Source: Natroniella sp046097105 | GTDB taxonomy: Bacteria; Bacillota; Halanaerobiia; Halobacteroidales; Halobacteroidaceae | Assembly: GCF_046097105.1 (NCBI RefSeq) | Contig: NZ_CP175562.1 | Span: 186,001 to 250,000, forward strand | DNA: 64,000 nt | Direction of reading: 5' to 3' | In this document: positions 58,680 through 64,000 of the stretch, piece after piece | Numbering within the stretch: the first letter of the stretch is position 1 | How the letters are laid out: every line of letters begins with the position of its first letter | Made by a program: the position numbers and the translations under genes | Notes under the pieces: generated by a model | Database searches by the model: none | The model's input: the letters and a program-made list of their open reading frames with translations, nothing else | Told to the model about the DNA's origin: nothing

Positions 58680-59067
58680 GCTTTATTACAATATTGTGGC
58701 ACTTTCAAAAAAACAGGGAACCACGAATGAACGCAAATTAACACTAATTTAAAATAATAATTTGTTAAAAATATAGATATTACTGCAAAATGTCCTTAAT
58801 GATTAAATTTTAGATTGCAGGGTTTTGATTTTATTGGAAGAATTATGCGACTGCGATAAGGGCAGATAATTTTACAGATTGATCTTAATGTTTTAAGTAA
58901 GAGAGATTTGATTTTAATAGTTGCACAAATTCAAATTCTTCTTGATTTTTTGGCTACTTTTTTATCAAGAAAAAAGGTAGCACGGAAGAAAGTTTGATTT
59001 TTAATTTTTTCGTAAACATGGTTTTGAGTGTGATTTTTATAAAGGAAAAGTGACACAATATATCAAT
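58680..59067. mobile_element. MITE-like element copy C with nested ACCACGAAT repeat
   Basis: The left end GCTTTATTACAATATTGTGG continues CACTTT (58680-58705). The right end AAAAGTGACACAATATATCA is at 59047-59066. Inside are an ACCACGAATGAACGCAAATT repeat (58720-58739) and TACTGCAAAATGTCCTTAATGA (58774-58795, by position), which resembles the right end of the 181-bp palindrome at 17904-17924. No gene is visible in 58647-59233. Confidence 0.6.
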
Positions 59068-59233
59068 TAGTTGAAGCATACGATAGTTGAATTAAATTCC
59101 TCTTGAATAAATAATAAGAATGCTGTATAATTATTTTGGTCAATAAAACTTACATTTGTTTTATTAAGTAGATTATTTTTTAGAATATTTAAATCAAATT
59201 TAAATTTAAGTTAATAAGAAAGGATTGGGATTG

Positions 59234-59893
59234 ATGATGGGTGATAAGATAGCCGTTTTGAGGCAAGCATTGCCGTATTTATTGGAAGGTGCGGGAATGA
59301 CGATTAGATTAACATTTTTTGCTGTGATGATTGGGATTGCGATTGGAACGATCTTAGGATTGGCTCGAGTATCACGGAATAGATTATTTAAAGGGTTGGC
59401 TAAGGCTTACATTGAATTTTTTCGGGGAACTCCCTTACTGATTCAGCTATTTTTACTCTATTATGGTTTGCCAAATTTAGGAGTAGATATTCAATCATAT
59501 GTAGCTGCAATTTTGGGGTTAGGATTAAATAGTGGTGCTTATGTAGGAGAGATAGTTCGTTCAGGTATTAATGCGATCGATACGGGCCAAATGGAAGCTG
59601 CTCGTTCATTGGGGATGTCGTATCCACAAGCAATGAAGTATGTAATTTTACCACAGGCTATTAAGCAGGTCATTCCGCCGCTGGGTAATGAATTTATTGC
59701 TTTGTTGAAGGATTCATCTTTGGTATCGGTGATTGCTGTCAGAGATCTGACAAGACAAGGTCGATTGATTATCAGTCGAACTTATGAGTCCTTTTTGATC
59801 TTTACTGCGGTAGCATTTTTATACTTTATTATGACCTTTATTATGACTAGATTGGTCAATTATGCAGAGAGGAGGTTGAATGTCGGTGATTAA
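59234..59893 (+). CDS. Polar amino acid ABC transporter permease
   Basis: A 219-residue HisM/GlnP-type permease with about five membrane spans. It starts YLLEGAGMTIRLTFFAVMIGIAIGTILGL, has FFRGTPLLIQLFLLYYGLP, and carries the EAA loop that docks the ATPase (EAARSLGMSYPQAMKYVILPQAIKQVIPPLGNEF). It is the membrane channel of the system whose binding protein is at 57012. I chose ATG at 59234, with AAAGGA nine bases upstream; other in-frame starts lie within 12 bases. It overlaps the ATPase gene by 14 bases. Confidence 0.92.
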   Translation: MMGDKIAVLRQALPYLLEGAGMTIRLTFFAVMIGIAIGTILGLARVSRNRLFKGLAKAYIEFFRGTPLLIQLFLLYYGLPNLGVDIQSYVAAILGLGLNSGAYVGEIVRSGINAIDTGQMEAARSLGMSYPQAMKYVILPQAIKQVIPPLGNEFIALLKDSSLVSVIAVRDLTRQGRLIISRTYESFLIFTAVAFLYFIMTFIMTRLVNYAERRLNVGD

Positions 59894-60608
59894 AGTAGAG
59901 AATCTGCATAAAAGTTTTGGGGATTTAGAAGTTTTGTCTGGGATTAATGAGGAGATTAAGCAAGGTGAAGTTGTAGTAGTGATCGGGCCAAGTGGTTCAG
60001 GGAAGAGTACGTTCTTGCGTTGTCTGAATCGGCTAGAGGAGATTACTTCAGGTAAAGTTTGGATTGATAAAGAACAAATAAATTCTCCGCAAGTGGATAT
60101 AAATAAAATAAGGCAGGAGACAGGGATGGTCTTTCAACATTTCAACCTCTTTCCTCATAAAAATATAGTGCAAAATATTACGTTGGCCCCTGTTAAGGTT
60201 AAGGGTGTTGAGCCTAACCAGGCTGAAGATATTGCTTATGATCTACTAGATAAGGTTGGGTTGCGGGATAAAGCAACTGCTTATCCTCAACAGTTATCAG
60301 GTGGACAGAAACAAAGGATTGCAATTGCTAGAGCATTAGCGATGCAGCCTAAGGTTATGTTATTTGATGAACCAACCTCTGCTCTGGACCCTGAGATGGT
60401 TGGAGATGTATTGGAGGTAATGAAGAACTTAGCTGAGGAAGGAATGACTATGGTAGTTGTAACTCATGAGATGGGTTTTGCTCGAGAGGTTGGAGATCGA
60501 GTTTTATTTATGGATCAAGGATTGATTGTAGAAGTTGGCCCGCCAGAACAGATATTTGGCAACCCTCAAAAGGATCGGACGCAGGAGTTTCTGGCTAAAA
60601 TTTTATAA
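59880..60608 (+). CDS. glnQ: Polar amino acid ABC transporter ATP-binding protein
   Basis: A 242-residue GlnQ/HisP-type ATPase. It has Walker A GPSGSGKST (about 34-42), Q-loop VFQHFNLFPHKN, signature LSGGQKQR (about 136-143), Walker B VMLFDEPTS and the switch histidine in VVTHEMGFA. It powers uptake through the permease just upstream, whose end it overlaps. The specificity (glutamine, glutamate or other polar amino acid) cannot be read from the sequence. Confidence 0.93.
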   Translation: MSVIKVENLHKSFGDLEVLSGINEEIKQGEVVVVIGPSGSGKSTFLRCLNRLEEITSGKVWIDKEQINSPQVDINKIRQETGMVFQHFNLFPHKNIVQNITLAPVKVKGVEPNQAEDIAYDLLDKVGLRDKATAYPQQLSGGQKQRIAIARALAMQPKVMLFDEPTSALDPEMVGDVLEVMKNLAEEGMTMVVVTHEMGFAREVGDRVLFMDQGLIVEVGPPEQIFGNPQKDRTQEFLAKIL

Positions 60609-60643
60609 TCTGTCAAAAAGACAAATTATTTTCTGTAATTTTG

Positions 60644-60672
60644 TTGACAACTTTTAATATATATGTTATATT
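60644..60672 (+). promoter_or_regulatory. Promoter of the first cold-shock gene
   Basis: TTGACA (60644-60649), a 17-base spacer and TATATT (60667-60672). The predicted leader is about 58 nt. Confidence 0.75.
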
Positions 60673-60736
60673 TAGAATAGCAAGTTGAAAGACTGCTAAA
60701 ATTTTAAAGGTAAGAAATAATAGGAGGAATGAATTA

Positions 60737-60940
60737 ATGAAATTAACAGGTAGCGTAAAATGGTTTGACAATGAAAAAGGGTATGGATTTATTGAAAGAG
60801 AAGAAGGAGACGACGTATTTGTGCACTTCTCAGCAATTGAAGAAGATGGGTTCAAAGCTTTAGAGGAAGGTCAAGAAGTAGAGTTTGAAATTGTTGAAGG
60901 CGACAGAGGACCACAAGCTGACAAAGTAACTAAACTGTAA
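60737..60940 (+). CDS. Cold-shock protein CspA-type, first copy
   Basis: A 67-residue single OB-fold protein with RNP1 (KGYGFIE) and RNP2 (VFVHFS), which binds single-stranded RNA or DNA as an RNA chaperone. It is highly acidic for the family. TAGGAGG precedes ATG 60737. It is nearly identical, at both DNA and protein level, to the next gene. Confidence 0.95.
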   Translation: MKLTGSVKWFDNEKGYGFIEREEGDDVFVHFSAIEEDGFKALEEGQEVEFEIVEGDRGPQADKVTKL

Positions 60941-60954
60941 GTTTATCTTTATTA

Positions 60955-60982
60955 TTGACTATAACTGAAAAATAACTATAAA
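60955..60982 (+). promoter_or_regulatory. Possible separate promoter for the second cold-shock gene
   Basis: TTGACT (60955-60960), a 16-base spacer and TATAAA (60977-60982) lie between the two copies. There is no terminator between them, so read-through is also possible. Confidence 0.5.
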
Positions 60983-61055
60983 TTAGTAATTTGAGTTAAG
61001 TTGTAGGATGATGAATTTAGCTTGATCAGTAACAAAAATTAGGAGGAATAAATTA

Positions 61056-61259
61056 ATGAAATTAACAGGTAGCGTAAAATGGTTTGACAATGAAAAAGGG
61101 TATGGATTTATTGAAAGAGAAGAAGGAGACGACGTATTTGTACACTTCTCAGCAATTGAAGAAGATGGGTTCAAAGCTTTAGACGAAGGTCAAGAAGTAG
61201 AATTTGAAATCGTTGAAGGCGACAGAGGACCACAAGCTGATAATGTAACTAAATTGTAA
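61056..61259 (+). CDS. Cold-shock protein CspA-type, second copy
   Basis: A 67-residue protein differing from the first copy only at two residues (E to D before EGQE, and K to N in ADNVTKL). The DNA match extends into the ribosome site (TTAGGAGGAAT.AATTAATG). A recent tandem duplication, or gene conversion keeping the copies alike, is likely. It is followed by a strong terminator. Confidence 0.95.
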   Translation: MKLTGSVKWFDNEKGYGFIEREEGDDVFVHFSAIEEDGFKALDEGQEVEFEIVEGDRGPQADNVTKL

Positions 61260-61280
61260 GCTTATTATTGACATAAATGA

Positions 61281-61311
61281 AAGACCCTGGATTTATCCAG
61301 GGTCTTTTTTT
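61281..61311 (+). terminator. Terminator after the cold-shock pair
   Basis: A 10-bp stem AAGACCCTGG (61281-61290) / CCAGGGTCTT (61297-61306) with loop ATTTAT is followed by a T-run. Confidence 0.9.
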
Positions 61312-61414
61312 AGTATATAATATAAAATAAAAGAATTTTTAAGCAGGAGAATGTAAACTGATGAAGAAAGACATAATATACATTCATTTTCTTTAAAAAA
61401 GGAGTTGATCCTAT

Positions 61415-61963
61415 ATGAAGTTTATGGTAAGAGGAAAAAATATTGAAATTACTGATGCTTTAAGGAATTATGCTCGAGAGAAAATTGGAAAGTTGAAGAA
61501 GTATTTTGATGAAGATGTTGTAATTGAATGTCAGGTTTCTCTTGAAGTGGATAAAGAAAGGCATATAGTTGAAGCAACTATATTTGCTGATGGTTTAATT
61601 TTGCGTGGTGAAGAAGAAACTGGAGATATGTATGCTTCTATTGATGGTGTAATTGAAAAACTAGAACGACAAGTTCGCAAATACAAAACTAGAATTAGCA
61701 ATAAGCTAAGAAGAGAAAAGTTAGATTTTAAGGAACAGTTAGGAAAGAATGTAATGCAAGATGAAGAGGATGAAGATTTAGCTGCTAAGATTGTTAAAAC
61801 GAAAAGCTTTGCTATTAAACCGATGCCGGTTGAGGAAGCAGTAATGCAGATGGATTTATTAGATCATGATTTCTTTGTCTTCTCTAATGCCAATACTGAA
61901 GAGGTAAATGTTGTTTATAAGAGAAATGATGGAAACTATGGTTTGATTGAACCGACAATTTAA
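61415..61963 (+). CDS. hpf: Ribosome hibernation promoting factor, long form
   Basis: A 182-residue long-form HPF. The N-terminal S30AE domain (MKFMVRGKNIEITDALRNYAREKIGKLKKYF ... VEATIFADGLILRGEEETGDMYASIDGVIEKLERQVRKYKTRI) blocks the decoding centre. The C-terminal domain (KSFAIKPMPVEEAVMQMDLLDHDFFVFSNANTEEVNVVYKRNDGNYGLIEP) joins two ribosomes into 100S dimers. AAAGGAG precedes the start. Upstream AGGA (61345) and GAAA (61366) weakly resemble a sigma-H promoter, which would fit stationary-phase expression. secA follows, as in B. subtilis. Confidence 0.94.
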   Translation: MKFMVRGKNIEITDALRNYAREKIGKLKKYFDEDVVIECQVSLEVDKERHIVEATIFADGLILRGEEETGDMYASIDGVIEKLERQVRKYKTRISNKLRREKLDFKEQLGKNVMQDEEDEDLAAKIVKTKSFAIKPMPVEEAVMQMDLLDHDFFVFSNANTEEVNVVYKRNDGNYGLIEPTI

Positions 61964-61987
61964 ATGGGTATAAGCAAAATCTTAACC

Positions 61988-62029
61988 AAACAAAGAAGCT
62001 AGTTGCCTAGGCAACTAGCTTCTTTGTTT
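61988..62029 (+). terminator. Long perfect palindrome between hpf and secA
   Basis: Positions 61988-62029 form an uninterrupted 21+21 palindrome centred on CCTAGG, ending in TTTGTTT. It acts as terminator for hpf and may also stop opposing transcription. Confidence 0.85.
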
Positions 62030-62056
62030 GCCTATTGGGTGGTTAAGTGGTATAAT
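62028..62056 (+). promoter_or_regulatory. Probable secA promoter
   Basis: TTGCCT (62028-62033), a 17-base spacer and TATAAT (62051-62056). The -35 box touches the end of the hpf terminator. Confidence 0.6.
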
Positions 62057-62132
62057 AGATAATGGACTCTAAAATTAAAATGGGTAAGTTATATCATTGA
62101 ATTTTAAGATATATTATAACTAATAAGTTTAA

Positions 62133-62216
62133 GGTTGTGTCTAAGTTTAAGTAAGACCTAAGTTCTTATGTTTTTAATGGTTGACTTAGCCTTAACTTCA
62201 GCCTTAAACTTAAGTC
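62133..62216. repeat. Intergenic imperfect palindrome, TAAGTTTAAGG family
   Basis: The left arm AAGGTTGTGTCTAAGTTTAA is answered by TTGACTTAGCCTTAACTTCA and CCTTAAACTTAAG. It lies in the secA leader between promoter and ribosome site. Confidence 0.65.
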
Positions 62217-62246
62217 ATGTCAATAATAAATCGAGAGGGGTAAAAA

Positions 62247-64000
62247 ATGTTTGGTTTTCTAAAAAAGTTATTTGTTGATCCTAATGAGAAGAAACTTAAG
62301 AAGTTGAAGCCATTGGTTGAAGAAATTAATCGTTTAGAAGGTGATATTGTTGATCTAACTGACCAACAATTACGGGCCAAGACTGATGAGTTTAAGTCTA
62401 GATTGGAAGCTGGAGAGAGTTTAGATGATTTATTACCAGAAACTTTTGCTGTTGTTAGAGAAGCTGCGAAGCGGACTGTGGGAATGAGACATTATGATGT
62501 TCAATTGATTGGAGGGATTGTCTTATTTCAAGGGAAGATTGCTGAGATGAAGACTGGAGAAGGTAAAACTTTAGCTGCTACTTTACCAGCATATCTCCAG
62601 GGATTAACCGGTAAAGGGGTTCATATTGTTACAGTTAATGATTATTTAGCTGAACGTGATCAAGAGTGGATGGGCCAAATCTATGAATTCCTCGGGTTAG
62701 AAGTAGGAGTTATCCTTCAAGATATGGATTATCAAGAGCGGAGGGAAGCTTATCAAGCTGATATTACTTATGGAACGAACAATCAGTTTGGATTCGATTA
62801 TTTAAGAGGTAATATGGCAACTAATGAAGAGCAGTTGGTACAACGAGAGTTAAATTATGCTATCTTAGATGAGGTCGATAGTATCTTGATTGATGAGGCA
62901 CGAACACCATTAATTATTTCAGGACCGTCTCAACAATCACCTAAACTATATTATAAATTTGCCAAGATTGCTCCTAGATTAGAGCAAGGCGAAGATAAAG
63001 ATTATGAAGTTGATGAGAAGGCAAAATCGATCAGTCTTAATGAATCAGGAATAGATAAGGTAGAGAAGATGTTAGGGATTGATAACTTATATGACAATCA
63101 ATATTTAGATCACTTACACCATTTAAATCAAGCTTTAAAAGCTTATGCCTTAATGAAACGGGATCAGGATTATTTAGTTAAGAATAATGAAGTGCATATT
63201 GTTGATCAATTTACTGGACGTTTGATGAGTGGACGTAGATTCAGTGATGGATTACACCAAGCTATTGAAGCTAAGGAAGGGGTCAAAATTCAGCGCGAGA
63301 GTCAGACTTTAGCAAGTATTACCTTCCAGAACTTCTTTAGAATGTATAATAAATTAGCAGGGATGACCGGTACCGCGGAGACGGAAGCGAGTGAATTTGA
63401 TGAGATTTATGATCTTGATGTAGTTGTAGTTCCGACTAATGAACCGGTAATTAGAGAAGATTTACCTGATGTGATCTATAAGACTGAAGAAGCAAAATTC
63501 AATGCTGTAGTTAAAGATATCAAGGAAAGATATAAGAAGGGCCAACCCGCCTTGGTTGGTACAGTTTCAATTGAAAATTCGGAGAAGTTGAGCAGAAAGT
63601 TGAAGCAGGCCCATGTACCCCATGAGGTCTTGAATGCTAAGCATCATGAACGGGAAGCAGAGATTATTAAACGGGCTGGTCAAAAAGGGGCAGTTACGAT
63701 TGCTACTAATATGGCCGGTCGAGGAACTGATATCGTCTTAGGAGAAGGGGTTGTAGATCTAGGGGGTTTACATGTAATCGGTACTGAACGCCATGAGAGT
63801 CGTAGAATTGACAATCAGTTACGTGGTCGTTCAGGTCGTCAGGGAGATCCTGGTTCTTCTCGTTTTTATGTCTCTTTAGAAGATGATTTGATGCGTTTGT
63901 TTGGTTCGGATAAGATTTCAGGGGTGATGAATACTCTAGGTTTAGAAGATGATCAACCGATTGAGCATAAATTAATCACAAGATCATTAGCCAATGCCCA
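62247..64000 (+). CDS. secA: Protein translocase ATPase SecA, N-terminal part, cut by window edge
   Basis: The first 584 codons of SecA are present and the frame is open to the window end. It has MFGFLKKLFVDPNEK, Walker A MKTGEGKTLAA, VNDYLAERDQEWM, YGTNNQFGFDYLRGNM, DEVDSILIDEARTPLIIS, GRRFSDGLHQAIEAKEGV, AGMTGTAETE, ATNMAGRGTDIVLG and QLRGRSGRQGDPG. SecA drives preproteins through SecYEG. ATG at 62247 follows GAGAGGGG. The C-terminal scaffold and zinc tail lie outside the window. Confidence 0.96.
   Translation, partial: MFGFLKKLFVDPNEKKLKKLKPLVEEINRLEGDIVDLTDQQLRAKTDEFKSRLEAGESLDDLLPETFAVVREAAKRTVGMRHYDVQLIGGIVLFQGKIAEMKTGEGKTLAATLPAYLQGLTGKGVHIVTVNDYLAERDQEWMGQIYEFLGLEVGVILQDMDYQERREAYQADITYGTNNQFGFDYLRGNMATNEEQLVQRELNYAILDEVDSILIDEARTPLIISGPSQQSPKLYYKFAKIAPRLEQGEDKDYEVDEKAKSISLNESGIDKVEKMLGIDNLYDNQYLDHLHHLNQALKAYALMKRDQDYLVKNNEVHIVDQFTGRLMSGRRFSDGLHQAIEAKEGVKIQRESQTLASITFQNFFRMYNKLAGMTGTAETEASEFDEIYDLDVVVVPTNEPVIREDLPDVIYKTEEAKFNAVVKDIKERYKKGQPALVGTVSIENSEKLSRKLKQAHVPHEVLNAKHHEREAEIIKRAGQKGAVTIATNMAGRGTDIVLGEGVVDLGGLHVIGTERHESRRIDNQLRGRSGRQGDPGSSRFYVSLEDDLMRLFGSDKISGVMNTLGLEDDQPIEHKLITRSLANA

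Noticed and set aside
1..64000. tRNA or rRNA genes, prophage genes
   Set aside because: No cloverleaf with TTCRA arm, no rRNA conserved segments and no phage structural genes were recognised while reading both strands. A tRNAscan run would settle the tRNA point.

Overview
The window is AT-rich DNA from a low-GC, Gram-positive-lineage anaerobe that swims and probably sporulates. The main clues are sigma-H, the Firmicutes order comFA-comFC-yvyF-flgM-flgN-flgK-flgL-yviE-fliW-csrA-flagellin, and hpf followed by secA. Many proteins are strongly acidic (both FliD proteins, the FlgK insert, CspA). That suggests a salt-in halophile of the Halanaerobiales/Halobacteroidaceae type. The taxonomic placement is inference.

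Layout. 1-1098 is the C-terminal part of a formate dehydrogenase. 1278-1500 is a structured RNA with 6S-like architecture behind a strong promoter. 1839-3877 holds a 41-residue membrane peptide, a DUF362-ferredoxin protein and sigma-H. 4136-10423 is an aspartate/malate utilisation block: a sigma-54 enhancer-binding protein, an M20 peptidase, malic enzyme and aspartase, with a GG-N10-GC sigma-54 promoter in front of malic enzyme. 10632-22067 is the competence/late-flagellar block ending in a short flagellin, whose leader carries a classic CsrA hairpin next to fliW and csrA.

22195-48506 is a surface or flagellin glycosylation island. It opens with two Maf-type flagellin glycosyltransferases and pseudaminic acid genes (pseB, pseC, later pseI, pseF, pseG). 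Between pseC and pseI sits a compact accessory segment (29129-45377). It encodes PAPS synthesis (cysD, cysNC, cysC), two sulfotransferase paralogues (one frameshifted), a complete route to CMP-activated 2-aminoethylphosphonate (PepM, phosphonopyruvate decarboxylase, a PntC-AEP transaminase fusion), and four enzymes of unknown role. Together they suggest a nonulosonate glycan further decorated with sulfate and phosphonate. An intact IS4-type element with a 9-bp target duplication has landed exactly on the cysC stop codon.

49293-54726 is a cap/chaperone flagellar block with duplicated fliD and fliS. It is followed by a promoter-driven structured RNA of about 225 nt (54769-54993) that may belong to the raiA-motif class. 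A tnpB gene with a divergent ribbon-helix-helix repressor comes next, then a polar amino acid ABC transporter, two nearly identical cold-shock genes, hpf, and secA running off the end.

The intergenic regions are unusual. Most contain long imperfect palindromes whose arms are built from a few reiterated words (AGCTGTCAGCTATCAGC, GTGTCTGTGTCAG, TTGACAGTTGACGG, AAGTTTGAGTCTAAGG types). At least three copies of a MITE-like element with GTGGCACTTT ends each carry a different nested insert. The sulfo-phosphono segment is almost free of these repeats.
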